From Oenanthe sinensis (lineage: Eukaryota; Streptophyta; Magnoliopsida; Apiales; Apiaceae): DNA of 64,000 bases. The translations under genes and the position numbers were made by a program. The stretch lies in assembly GCA_028671895.1 (NCBI GenBank), contig JAPMAC010000197.1:2485001-2549000 (forward strand). The letters are read 5' to 3'. A model generated the notes under the pieces. That model ran no database searches. It was not told where the DNA came from and worked only from the letters and a program-made list of their open reading frames with translations. Position 1 is the stretch's first letter. Every line of letters begins with the position of its first letter. Shown here piece by piece: positions 1-10,541 of this stretch.

Positions 1-252
1 AAATCAAAATTCAAGAGCATTTAATGTCAAAATCTCTCTAGAATTTTAAGAGCTAAATTAGTGAATATTTTCTGATTTAATCTTGTAACCAACATCAAGT
101 TTAATATAAGTATTTTACTTGAACTGTGTTTCTTTGATTATTATTTCGTGATAATAATTTAAATTGTTTAATCAAAAATTATCCGAAACAGATTTTAATA
201 TTTATTAAAGATTGTATTCAACCCCCCTTTCTACAATCATTTGGACCTAACA
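1..252 (+). repeat. Element A: 3' part of 5' LTR (runs off the window)
   Basis: The first 252 bases end in cctaaca and are followed at once by a primer-binding site, so this is the U5 end of an LTR of a plus-strand copia element. The start of the LTR lies left of the window. A short C-run followed by ttctacaatc near the end is typical of copia LTRs. It does not resemble the B/C or E LTRs, so it is a separate family. Confidence 0.8.
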
Positions 253-268
253 ATTGGTATCAGAGCCA
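253..268 (+). other. Primer-binding site of element A
   Basis: The string tggtatcagagc follows the LTR end by two bases. It is the usual complement of the 3' end of plant initiator tRNA-Met, used by most Ty1/copia elements. Confidence 0.85.
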
Positions 269-300
269 TCTGATTGACATAAAAATCAAGATCCTAATAT

Positions 301-700
301 TTTTAATTATTATAAATTCGAAACTTTTAATTTATTAAAAATTCGAAACTTTTAATTTATTAAAAATTCGAAACTTTTAATTTATTAAAAATTCGAAAAT
401 TTTTAATTTCTTAAAAATTTGAAATCTCTTTAGCTTCTAAAAATTTCAAAACTTTTAATTCATTAAAAATTCGAAACTTTTAATTTATTAAAAATTTAAA
501 ATTTAAAATTTTTAATTTCTTAAAAATTCAAAATCTCTTTAAATCCTAAAAATTTCAAAACTTTTAATTCATTAAAAATTCGAAATTTTTAATTCTTTAA
601 AAAATTTGAAATTTTTAATTCTTTAAAAAATTCGAAATTTTCAATTTCTTTGAAATTTAAAATCTCTTTAATTCCTAAAAATCTCAAATCTTTTTAATCT
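301..700 (+). repeat. AT-rich tandem repeat in the element A leader
   Basis: A unit of about 24 bp (core aaattcgaaacttttaattt) is repeated and degenerates through the leader between primer site and gag. A higher-order unit of roughly 110-130 bp is also visible: blocks beginning aaatctcttta recur near 420, 530 and 660, each followed by ctaaaaat. No coding potential is seen. Confidence 0.75.
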
Positions 701-714
701 TCCATTATTTTAAA

Positions 715-1044
715 ATGAGTACTCAAAGAGTGAGTAGCATTAAAATTCCTCCATTTGATAAAGATAATTATAATCTTTGGAAGAGGAAGATGACTTTGTT
801 TCTTCGAAATGCAAATACTAAGTACAAGGATATTTTGAAGACTGGTGTTGCTGTTCCAATAACAATCATTCCTGAGCATATGAAAGATGGTGTACTTATT
901 CCGCACAGACAATTTAAAAAAGATATTTCTGAGTACACTGATATAGAAAAGGAACTGGATTCTTTAGACACCAGCCTGCAGTTAATTTTGGTGGAATCTC
1001 TTGATCCCGGAACCTACAATCATTTAGACCTGACAACAAGTTAG
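715..1044 (+). pseudogene. gag: Element A gag, N-terminal fragment (copia)
   Basis: The ATG at 715 opens a 109-codon frame that begins like copia Gag proteins of the UBN2/DUF4219 type: an IPPFDKDNYNLWKRKM stretch near residues 10-25 and SLDTSLQLILVESLDP near residues 83-98. A complete Gag of this type is several hundred residues with one or two CCHC knuckles, and none of that follows. Homology stops near 1035-1040, where a B-family LTR fragment begins, and the stop codon is supplied by that LTR. The start is the first ATG after the leader repeat. It is a truncated, non-functional remnant. Confidence 0.75.
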
Positions 1045-1353
1045 ACAATATTTTCTTAATCAACTGTTCTAGATTTAGTGCACATTGTAAGAGCAGTTGA
1101 TTTATTTTCTAACCTTGTAAAAATAAAGCTAGGTTTCTTTTAACCTAGGAACATTGAGCAAAAATATACACTGATGGAAAAACTAATTCATCGGTAATTT
1201 TAAAATCTCTTTGTTTAGTTTTAATTTTCAGTTTTGTTCAAACATATCCTCTCAACTCTCAAACATCAAGAACAAATATTAAAAGAAGTAAAAAGTTTTA
1301 ATATTTGTATCAACCCCCCCTTACAAATATTGACATTGTTCTAAGGAATAACA
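1041..1353 (+). repeat. B-family LTR fragment, opposite orientation to element B
   Basis: This stretch is a close reverse complement of 8019-8345, the R-U5 end of the element B LTR. Shared blocks include the attagacaatatt-like start, the cctaggaacattga block, the C-run before tacaaatattgacattg, and the ggaataaca end. It lacks the upstream part of the LTR and has no primer site after it. Its orientation (+) is opposite to B (-), so it is not the downstream LTR of B in normal configuration. It is probably a truncated second insertion or one arm of an inversion. Confidence 0.75.
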
Positions 1354-1930
1354 CCCTCCATAGCCACAGAAGGCAAAGAAGATTGGGGATTGGAAGAAGT
1401 TAGGGTAGAGATAAATACCTGAACAAAATGTGGATAAATCAATTCCACATTACTGTGAAGATTGATTCTTACCAAGTCTTTAAAGACCCTTTTGTTTTGA
1501 ACCCAGCAATTCAAGGTTTCTGTACTCCTGCCAATCTCAATATCCTTGACAAAATGGTTAATAATAATCATGATAAATCTAGAATAGTAAATATGATTAG
1601 ATCTATTAATCTTGTTTCCCAATTTGACAGATATTTCATTGAGTAACAGGCTTCCTAAATTGTGATATCTATCATGTAAAATGCTGTAACCTACTTTTTG
1701 CATACTTGTTATTGTTGCATCAAAATTACTAACTTTACCAGAAAAACACTTTATTATAGCATCAAAGAAATATGATCATTCTTTTATTAGATTCTTTCTA
1801 ACAATATTACCTAAACTAGCATCAGGAGCAGTGTAATTGATTTCCCTAAGCATGCTTCTTATATCTGTGTCAGTGGGTGCATTTTCTGTATTATTTGCAG
1901 GAACGTTTAAACACTCACCCAAGACCACAG
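1354..1930 (-). pseudogene. Third ORF downstream of pol in element B (function unknown)
   Basis: On the minus strand, about 430 bp after the end of RNase H, a degraded frame reads APTDTDIRSML near 1880, then an open stretch 1703-1354 with NLGSLLLNEISVKLG, YYSRFIMIIINHFVKDIEI and a C-terminal LIYPHFVQVFIST. I recall similar extra ORFs (with a YYARF or YPRF signature) downstream of pol in large plant copia-type elements. Its function is unknown; env-like or a captured protein are both only guesses. There are stops and a frame change near 1740-1800. The 3' end is cut at 1353, where the LTR fragment begins. Confidence 0.5.
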
Positions 1931-2039
1931 TGGTTAGAATATACCTTTGTCTTTTGCAATCAAAGGAGATTGAAGAAAAATCATCTGCTACCTCTACTGT
2001 TGTCTAGAATTCTTCAACTAGATTGCACACTATTTTTGT

Positions 2040-2300
2040 ACAGGTCGATTGATGACATGAACCCTTTTAAATTCTAGGTCATCGATTGATAATTAATTTA
2101 TCCATCGACAGGTACTCTTATCCATCGATAAATAAATATATCATCAATTGATATATTTATCTGTCGATAGCTGCAAATATCCATCGATAAGTAAATATAT
2201 CATCAATTGATATATTTATCTGTCAATAGTTGCAAATATCCATTGATATATAAAATGTTTATCAATTGATTATGGAAGTATCAATAGATTAACATAGTCA
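2040..2300. repeat. Palindrome-rich spacer (ATCAATTGAT / ATCGATGG type)
   Basis: The spacer between B pol and its third ORF holds a tandem-like series of variants of tatccatcgataaat and atatcaattgatatattt, including two near-identical copies of about 75 bp around 2095-2170 and 2170-2245. The same decamers fill the B and C LTRs. Confidence 0.7.
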
Positions 2301-2355
2301 ATGGCTACAATCAAAAAATTAATATAAATACATAACTTGTCAGACATTTAATAGA

Positions 2356-3630
2356 TTAAACATAGTTAAGCATACCTAAATTACATACCAATCTATTGAA
2401 AGTAGATTCATCTAATAGTTTGGAAAAAATGTCTGCAAGTTGTCTTTCACTAGGGACAAAATGTAATTCAACTGTATCATTCATTACATGTTCCCTAATA
2501 AAGTGATACTTTATGTCAATGTGCTTGGTTCTGGAATGTTGCACATGATTTTCTGTTATTGCAATGGCACTTGTGTTGTCACAGAAAATAGGAATTTTGT
2601 CCATGTTGAACCCATAGTCAAATAGTTAATTCATCATCCATAATATTTGTGCACAGCAACTTCCAGCTGCATGTATTCAACTTCTGCAGTAGACATAGAT
2701 ACTGAATTTTGTTTCTTGCTAAACCATGATACAAGCTTATTTCCTAGAAATTGGCAGGTGCCTGTAGTACTTTTTCTGTCAATTCTCCAACCTGCATAGT
2801 CTATATCTGAATAATCAATTAGATAAAATCTAGAATCTCTAGGGTACCAAATTCCAAGATTTGGAGTTCCTTTGAGATATCTGAATATTCTTTTTATTGC
2901 AATCAAATGAGATTCTCTAGGATCAGCCTGAAACCTAGCACAAAGACATGTAGCAAACATTATGTCTGCTTGAAGTTAAATAAATTAATGAGTCAACCAT
3001 GCCTCTATAACTTGAAATGTCCACTTTAGCTTCTTTAGTATTCAATTCAAGTTTAGTTGCAGTAGTCATGAGAGTTTTTGCAGAAGAACATTCATTAAAA
3101 TCAAATCTCTTTAATAAATCAGAAATATATTTTATTTGATTTATAAAAATACCAATTTTGACTTGTTTGACTTGTAAACCAAAAAAGTAGGTAAGTTCTC
3201 TCATCATGCTCATTGCATATTTACTCTGCATCAACTTAGCAAATTTTTGACAAAGTTTCTCATTAGCTGAGCCGAAAATAATGTCATCTACATAGATTTG
3301 AACAAGAATCATAGAGCCACTAACATTTCTATAAAAGAGAGTTTTATCAAAAGTACCTCTTGTGAAGTGATTCTCAATCAAGAATTTAGATAATATGTCA
3401 TACCAGGCTCTAGGTGCTTGTTTCACAATGATCATAACAATTCCAAAGATTCTGATTACTTCCAACCTTGCAACAGGTGCAAATGTTTCATCAAAATCTA
3501 TGCCTTCTTGTTGTGAGTAACCCTTTGCCACTAATCTTGCTTTATTCCTTGTCACTGTACCAGATTCATCCATTTTATTTCTGAACACCCATTTTGTACC
3601 AATAACAGACTTGTTCTTTGGTTTGGGCAC
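2356..3630 (-). pseudogene. pol: Element B reverse transcriptase-RNase H (broken)
   Basis: RT begins with IGTKWVFRNKMDESGTV and runs to RLEVIRIFG near 3450, then jumps to KQAPRAWYD. About 60 residues usual in copia RT are missing, including the motif A segment with the first catalytic aspartate. The later YVDDIIFGS box (about 3280-3305) is intact. A frame change near 2950 separates the LCARFQADPRESH part. RNase H follows with DIDYAGWRIDRKSTTGTC and STAEVEY, then after another frame change near 2620 FCDNTSAIAITEN and SRTKHIDIKYHFIREHV, ending at 2356. Without motif A the product cannot polymerise. Confidence 0.85.
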
Positions 3631-3812
3631 CAGCTTTCATACCTTGTTTCTTTCAAATTGTTTCAACTCTTTTTGCATAGTAATTATCTAATTAGAATCA
3701 TTCAAGGCTTCTTCAATCCTTTTTTGTTCTTCTTGAGACAGGAAGCTACTATACAAGCATTCATTTTGAGTTGTACTTCTAGTTTTGACACCATCATTTG
3801 CATCTCCAATAA

Positions 3813-5561
3813 TCAATTCAAAGGGATGACTTTTTGTCCATTTCCTTTGTGATGGTAATTTTGTCCTTGATGATGATGCTTCATGATCATTGGAATTGTT
3901 ATGATCATTGTGATGTGATTAATCATTTGAGAACCCTCCCCCTGAGATGGACACTCTACTTGAAGATTGTTGTGAAGAGTTGTTATCCATCGAATGATTA
4001 TCAATTGATGTATTATCAGTCAATTGATGATTGTCAACTGATAAGTTATCTCTTGATGCTTTGACATCAATTGATGGGGAGTTTCTAGGTACTTAATTTC
4101 TTGAAATTTCCACATCATCATCATTATCTTCACTATTGCTTGTAGATTCATTTTCAAAATGTAATAGGTCATGAAATCCTTCATCAAACAACCCTTGAAT
4201 CTTCTTGTCATCAAAGACTACATGCATAGATTCCATAACAATGTGTAATCTAAGATTGTAGACTCTGTAAGCTTTGGTTATTATTTCATATCCAACAAAT
4301 ATAGCTTCATCAGCCTTGGCTTTAAATTTTCCTAGATTTTCACCTTGTTTCCTCAGTACAAAGCATTTTCAGCCAAAGACATGAAGGAAATTAACTGTTG
4401 GCTTCTTGTCTTTCTTCATCAACTGATATGGTGTTTTGCCTTGAAGTTGATTGACCATGGAAATATTTTGAATGTAGCAAGCAGTATTAATTGCTTCTGC
4501 CCAGAAATATGTAGGAAGTTTTGCTTCTTCTAACATAGTTCTAGCAGCTTCAATCAAGGTCCTATTTTTCCTTTCAACTACTCCATTTTGTTATGGAGTC
4601 CTTGGTGCAGAGAAATGATAAGTGATACCTTTTTCTTCACAGAATTCTTTCATTGTTACATTCTTGAATTCAGTACCATTATCACTTCTAATTTTCTTGA
4701 CCTTCCATTCAGTGCATTGTCAACATTCTTCACATGATTGATAATGAATTTGTTTGCCTCATCCTTAGAGTGTAAGAAATATACCCATGTATATCTTGTG
4801 AAGTCATCCACAATGACTAAGACGTATTTCTTTTTGGCAATTAATAAGATGTTGACTGGACCAAATAAGTCCATGTGCAATAATTCCAAAGGCTTGTCAA
4901 TTGATGATTCAGATTTTGACTTGAATGATGATTTCCTTTATTTTCCCTTTTGACAGGCATCATATAGTCCATCCTTGGTGAATTCCATCTGTGGAATGCC
5001 TCTAACCAGATTCTTTCTAACCAATTGATTCATGGCTTTGAAATTCAAATGGGCTATCATCTTGTGCCAAATCCAACTTACATCAGTATTGGCTTTGCTA
5101 AGTAGGCATGTCATTGAGTTTGCCTTTATAGAGTTAAAATCAGCCACATAGACATTTCTTTTTCTTTTATCAGTTACGAGAATTTTACCAGATTCTTTGT
5201 TGGCTATGATGCATGATCCAGTTGAAAACCACACACTATTTCTATTATCACACAGTTGAATAATACTGAGTAAATTGTACTTCAATCCATCAACCAGTGC
5301 TACAAATTCAATGATAACATTTTCTTTTGCAATTGAGTCATATCCCAGAGTAAAACCTTTGTTGTTATCTCCAAAAGTATCTCCTGGGTCAGCCTTTTCC
5401 ACAAACTTTGTGAGCAGGGACAAATCTCCAGTCATGTGCCTAGAACATCCACTATCTAGATACCAGAGATTTTTCTTCCTGTTTCCCTGTACACTTACAA
5501 AACAATCAAATTGCTTTTGGTACCCAAGTTGCCTTGGGTCCTCTTTTATTAGTTGCAACAT
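3813..5561 (-). pseudogene. pol: Element B protease-integrase (broken)
   Basis: From 5561 the frame has the copia protease box WYLDSGCSRHMTG, a pre-integrase zinc region (WIWHKMIAHLNFKAMN ... GLYDACQKGK), then the integrase core HMDLFGP (near 4880), RSDNGTEFKN (near 4670) and ERKNRT (near 4580), so all three D,D,E residues are readable. Defects: the first Cys of the zinc region is Tyr (codon near 4964; element C keeps Cys there), a TAA stands in the normally PQQNG segment near 4596, and the frame changes before 4557. The part 4214-3813 is the poorly conserved linker to RT and carries Ser-Ile-Asp style repeats. Confidence 0.8.
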
Positions 5562-6720
5562 GAGCCTTGGTTGCCAACTTTGGTTCCTTTTGTTTTGGTG
5601 GGTTTAAATCCACTTTAACTTTGGGAGTTAGCTTTTGGGGCTTAGACACCTTGGAACTCATGGCAGAATTTCCATGCATTTCATTATCTACATTAGGCAT
5701 GTTCCATGGCATTCCAAACATGTTCATATTTGCATATGCAAAGAAATGATTATACATGTATGGAGCTTGTGCATAAGGCATATGGACATTAGGTGCAACT
5801 AAATTAAAAGACATGGCATTCATGAGCATAGGATTGGTAAACATGGCATTTGCAGATATGACATGTGCATTTAAATCATTTAAAGATATAGAGTCTTTTT
5901 TTTCTTGCATTGCATAGACAAATGATTTACACTATCACATTTAGCACACATCTTTCTAGGTGCATACATATCAGGAGTATAATTGTTTTGCTTATTTATG
6001 CCCACTTTTCCATTCCTATTCTTTTTCTTTTTCTCAGACTTAGGTTGGATAATTTCCACAGGTGCTATCTCTTTTAATTTTACTTTCAATTGTGTCTTGG
6101 ATAAGCTACCTATATTGATCTTTTCAACCTTAGCCTCAACTTGATTTTTGGTTTCCTTAACAAACTTGATAGGGGTGCTAAAGTTGTTTTTCTTATTAGC
6201 CATTGATGGTTTATATGTCGATGGATACTTATCAATTGTTTCAGCATCAATCAATTGATAATCCTTATCAATTGATGAGGGATTAGCAGTCGATTGATCT
6301 TTATCCATTGAAGTATCAGTCAATGGCTTGCCTATTGATTTAGGGGATTCTCCTAGAGTATCTAAACCCTGAACATCAATGATTTATTTGGCAGTTTTAG
6401 CAAACCTATTCCATTTGTTAATGGTTTCAATTTCTCCAGCCAATTGTTCTTTTAACAATTCTTTTCTTCTCAAACTATTCACTACTTCATCTCTAGCATC
6501 CTTACTTTCCTTCTTGAATCTATCTAAAAAAACAATTTCATTTTCAAGAAAAACATTCCCCTCAGTTAAGGCATCAATGGTGTTTTTCAGCTTGAGGTTT
6601 TCTTTGTTTAGAGATTTTAGAGTGACATGCAAATTGTATAGTTCATTAGACATTTCATTAATGGTACTATTGCATTCATCTTTTATAAGATCAGAAAAGT
6701 TAGTAGCTAGTACCTAATTT
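5506..6720 (-). pseudogene. gag: Element B gag C-terminal part: coiled coil, repeats, second zinc knuckle
   Basis: 6653-6384 encodes a heptad-rich coiled coil (NELYNLHVTLKSLNKENLKL). 6323-5880 carries short acidic repeats (SIDKDYQLID-like) and a CCHC knuckle CAKCDSVNHLSMQC. A slip in the run of T near 5890 moves the frame, and 5910-5506 continues in another frame with Met/Asn/Pro-rich low-complexity sequence before the protease. The repeats are the protein reading of the ATCAATTGAT-type DNA motif. Confidence 0.7.
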
Positions 6721-6839
6721 GATGATGAACTAGCTTATTCATCTTCATGGTTGGCCATTAGAGCTAGATTGATAAACTCTTCAGAATCACTGTACTCCGC
6801 AACCCAGTCTTTCTTTTCAGTAATAAAAGCCTTTTCTTT

Positions 6840-7958
6840 TTATTTAAGAAGGTCAAAGTATTTATTTTTGTAATCAATACCATCATATGACTTTGCCTTT
6901 TCTTGTTTTGGCTTTCTGCACTTATTTGAGAAATGACCAGCCAATCCACAATTAAAGCATTTGAATTTTGATCTATCAACCAAATTTTTGTTTTGATTGT
7001 TACTTCTAAACTGGGATCCAGGCCTTTGAGCATTTGGATTCCTCTTGAATTTTAGTTTTAAAAATTTCCTTGACATATACGCAAGGTGCTCATTAATCTC
7101 ATCCAAATCATCTAGTGAACATGTTTCAATTTCTTCACACTTGCCCTTTCATTTTACTTTGAATGATTCTTCAACAACATCATCAGCTACCAGGACAGAA
7201 CCTTCTACACAGCCAGTTTCCTTCTTCTCTTCATTTCCCTTGACCATCAAAGCCATAATTTTCTCTTTTTTTTTATTCTTCTCAATCTCCTCATCTTGTT
7301 GGATTTCCAACTCATATGTCTTGAGAATACCATAAAGTTTCTCAAGAGTATAATCCTTGAAGTCTTGAGATTGTCTAATAGAAACAGTCATTGGTTTCCA
7401 TTCCTTTGGAAGAGATCTAAGAAATTTTAGATTTGTATCCTCAGTTGCATAAACCCTACCATATAGCTTCAATCCATTTAACAACTTCTGAAATCTGTTA
7501 TAGGTATCATTGATAGATTCTTCACTCTTGAAATTAAATGATTCATATTTTTGAATCAAGAGTTGCATATTATTTTTCCTTACTTGTTCAGTTCCTTCAC
7601 ATAGAGTTTGAAGAGTATCACATACTTCATTTGATGAAGTGTAGTTTATCACATTGTCAAACATATCTTTATCTAGACTATTAAACAGACTGTTCATGGC
7701 CTTCTTGTCTTTAAACACTTCTTTTTCATCCTCTTCTGTGAACTCATTGATGAGTTTTGGAATATGTTTGTCAAGTGCAGGAGTTTCATCAGGGTTTACA
7801 CCCGTGACTAGCTTCATGGTAACATGAGGACCTTTCTTTATGCAGTTAACATATGAAGGGTCGAGAGAAAGAAGATGCAGATGCATTTTTACTTTCCATG
7901 CAAAATATTCATCTTTTTCTAACACTGGAATTTCCACACCTAAATCTTTTTGTCCCAT
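6840..7958 (-). pseudogene. gag: Element B gag N-terminal part
   Basis: The ATG at 7958 is the first after the primer site. 7958-7149 encodes a 269-residue copia Gag core (UBN2 type): KDEYFAWKVKMHLHLLSLDP near residue 15, DNVINYTSSNEVCDTLQTLC in the middle and RFQKLLNGLKLYGRVY later, followed by a Lys/Glu-rich tail. After a stop at 7149 the same frame continues (7106-6840) with the zinc knuckle CFNCGLAGHFSNKC. The stops at 7149 and 6840 are nonsense changes in one continuous frame, so this was once a single polyprotein. Confidence 0.8.
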
Positions 7959-8003
7959 ATTGACTGTTCTTGATTTTTAGACTTTTTATATGTTGAAAGC
8001 CTA

Positions 8004-8018
8004 TGCTCTGATACCAAT
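8004..8018 (-). other. Primer-binding site of element B
   Basis: The plus strand reads gctctgataccaa, the reverse complement of ttggtatcagagc. It lies directly inside the LTR end at 8019 and matches the initiator tRNA-Met type site. Confidence 0.85.
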
Positions 8019-9136
8019 TGTTATTTCCCAAAACAATGTCAATATTTGTATAAAGGGGGTTGAATGCAAATATCAAAACTTTTTGTTGTTTTAATATTTG
8101 TTCTTGATGTTTGAGTGTTCGAGAGAATATGTATAAATAAAAATAAAACTGAAAATAAATTCAATAAAGAGATTTTAAAATTACTTATGGATTGGTTTTT
8201 CCATCAGTGTATATTTTTTGTCAATGTTCCTAGGTTAAATAAAAACCTAACTTCGTTTTTACAAGCATAGAAAATAAATCAATTATTCTTACAAAGTACT
8301 TTAAGGCTAAATAGTTGATTCAAGAAATATTGTCTAACTTATACATTTTCTAACAATGCTACCATACTTGTTTATATACTATAAGTGTGTTTTTACAATG
8401 CCTATTCTAGGATTGTTTCTACCTATCTTCCCTTTTACCTTTTTCCATTTTAGAAAAAGGTTTGAAAGACAACTTCAAATTGAGTCTTCACAGTCATCAT
8501 AGACTGTCTTCCATAGGTGTTCTTTTATCCTTTGGATCTTCAACAAATAGCTTTTCTGTATTGTCTCGATCAATTGATAATTTGCTATTAAGCATATCAA
8601 TTGATCCTTCCTTTTATCCATCAACTGATGTTCTTCTTCGATTGATCTTTATATCCATCGACTGATAAATAGTGACTTATCGATTGATGGATGTTATCAA
8701 TTGATATATCAATCGATGGGTCTTCACATCAGTTGATGGTCTTCAATACTTGACTTGGTTTCTTCGATTGATCTTCTATCCATCGATGCTTCAATATCAA
8801 TTGATCATCCTTCACTTGTATAATTTCCTGTCTTTAAATAATTACAATTTGATAGTCTAAGTTACACATCAGTTGATGATCTATATCAATCGACTCTAAC
8901 ATTAATTGATGGGAATAATATCAATTGACTTACACCTTATCGATTGAAATAGACTAAGTACACCTATGCTACAATCCAAATTATCAATTGATTCACATAA
9001 ACATTTCAACTGATAAATGATTTCCTGGTCAATTGATATTTATAACTTTCATATCAATTGATCAGTTACATCAATTAAAATTTCTATGATTCTAAGATTA
9101 AAGTTATCATCAAAAATTACATGTAGATTCCTAACA
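8019..9136 (-). repeat. Element B upstream LTR (1118 bp)
   Basis: The plus strand starts tgttatttccc and ends cctaaca; on the minus strand it therefore reads TGTTAGGAATC ... AATAACA, with TG/CA ends. The segment 8560-9080 is packed with about twenty near-palindromes such as atcaattgat, atcgattgat and catcagttgatg. The end next to the primer site matches the fragment 1041-1353 in reverse. Confidence 0.85.
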
Positions 9137-10017
9137 AAATATTTTAGATAGAGATTTGGTTGTTGGTAGTATTAAAACTTAGTTCTTTAAATTTTACATC
9201 TATTTTTATATTTTACTTGTCTCATTTACCTTTATGGCTATGACCAATTTCAATTCCATCAAGTAAAAAATTAAAGTACTTGAGAATTGAAAGGAGCCCC
9301 TTTAGTTAATGTTCTTAAATATACTTTTTCTTTTTTTTTTATGTTGTAGTTGAACCCCTTTTAAATCTCCATTTTATTAGTGAGTTTAATATTTTAGAGC
9401 TAAATTTATTTCTTGGTGGGTGTTAGAATTTAGAACTACTTTTTAGTTATTAGATTTGTTAAAATAGCTTTAATGGTTTGATATTTTAGATGTAATTTTG
9501 ATTTTGAGTTGTATTAAATTTTAGATCTAATTTTAGTAGTATTACTTATGGTCTTTAATTTGTAGATCTATATTCAAATTTTATTAACTCATTTGGTGGC
9601 GTAGAATTTTCCAGTACCATTTATTCTTTTCTGGAGGTCCATTTCTTTTGTTAATACTTGTGCTGCCCACTGTTTTTTCTTTGCTCTACAAGCACTAGTC
9701 TTCCTTTGTCCGTTTTTTTATTTACCAAGTATTTTAATTAATGTTTAAATTTTAGTTAGTTTCATTACTAGAATTTTTAATTAGCTTATTATCATTCTTT
9801 TTTTAGTCATTGGTTAATAACTCATCTCAAAATTAATTGGTCTAATTCGCCTAAATTGAAAATTAAGGTTTTTGTAAAAATAATTTTAGTCCTTGCGGAA
9901 CGAATCTCAAATATTAAAACAATTGAAATTGTGCACTTCAATTTAAAATCTCAATTTTTTTCTTTCAATTTTCTACCTTTTCTTTTGAGTATTTAAATTC
10001 TTGCACTTATTTTCTAC
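9137..10017 (+). other. AT-rich non-coding stretch, probably leader of a Ty3/gypsy fragment
   Basis: There is no gene here. It lies between the end of LTR B and a gypsy gag fragment and looks like the long leader of such elements. I could not identify a convincing LTR end or tRNA primer site; the ggtggcgtagaattttcc string near 9596 is only a weak candidate for a tRNA-Asp-type site. Confidence 0.35.
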
Positions 10018-10541
10018 GTGTTTATGCGAACTGCTTGGGCTAGGAACGAATCATCTAGATTAGTAAGACCGATTGAGTTGTCTTCTTCTTCTTCTTCAGA
10101 TTCTGAACCCGTAGAAGTTAGTGAAACCATAGTAAACATGGTTGTTTCTCTTAGAGACCGCTGTTACCCCGCCCGTTATGTCCAACCCTCGTGTATTACC
10201 TTACCACCGGTTAATGGTAATAATTTCGAGATTAAGTCTCACCTAATTTGCATGTTACCAAAGTTTACCGGGAGTGAGGGTGAGGATCCATATCTTTTTA
10301 TTAACGAATTCGAGGAGGTTTATGCCTTACAAAAACTCCAACAATTAACTGAGGACTCCATTAGGCTTAGACTAATCAACTTCGCTTTAAAAAAAATGCT
10401 AAAAAATGGTTGTATAATCTACCGGTCAACTGTATTTCAACGTGGGGGGAATTTGTGGTAATTTTTCTTAAAAAATATTTTCCAAATCACAAGACCACAA
10501 AAATCACAAATGAGATAAACCAATTTCATCAAAAAGAAAAT
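10018..10541 (+). pseudogene. gag: Ty3/gypsy gag N-terminal fragment
   Basis: The stretch begins FMRTAWARNESS near 10020 and continues with FEIKSHLICMLPKFTGSEGE, DPYLFINEFEEV and DSIRLRLINFALKK. After a one-base shift in the A-run near 10392 the next frame reads KKWLYNLPVNCISTWGE and FLKKYFPNHKT. This is the retrotransposon Gag core of Ty3/gypsy elements (SIRLRLFPFSL, AKxWLNSLPxGSIxTWxE, FLxKYFP signature). The tracked first codon is not ATG. It is cut abruptly at 10541 where element C integrase sequence begins in the opposite orientation. Confidence 0.75.

Larger units (their letters stand above)
1354..9136 (-). mobile_element. Element B: degenerate Ty1/copia retrotransposon (SIRE-like)
   Basis: Read on the minus strand the order is LTR 9136-8019, primer site, gag with two CCHC knuckles and a coiled coil, protease, integrase, RT, RNase H, spacer and a third ORF. 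PR-INT-RT-RH is the copia order. The downstream LTR in the correct orientation is absent; the element is broken at 1354. It is inactive because of nonsense codons, frameshifts and an internal RT deletion. It is related to element C. Confidence 0.85.

Noticed and set aside
8560..9080. CRISPR-like impression from many short palindromes
   Set aside because: No regular spacing, no constant spacers, plant context. The motifs are part of an LTR.
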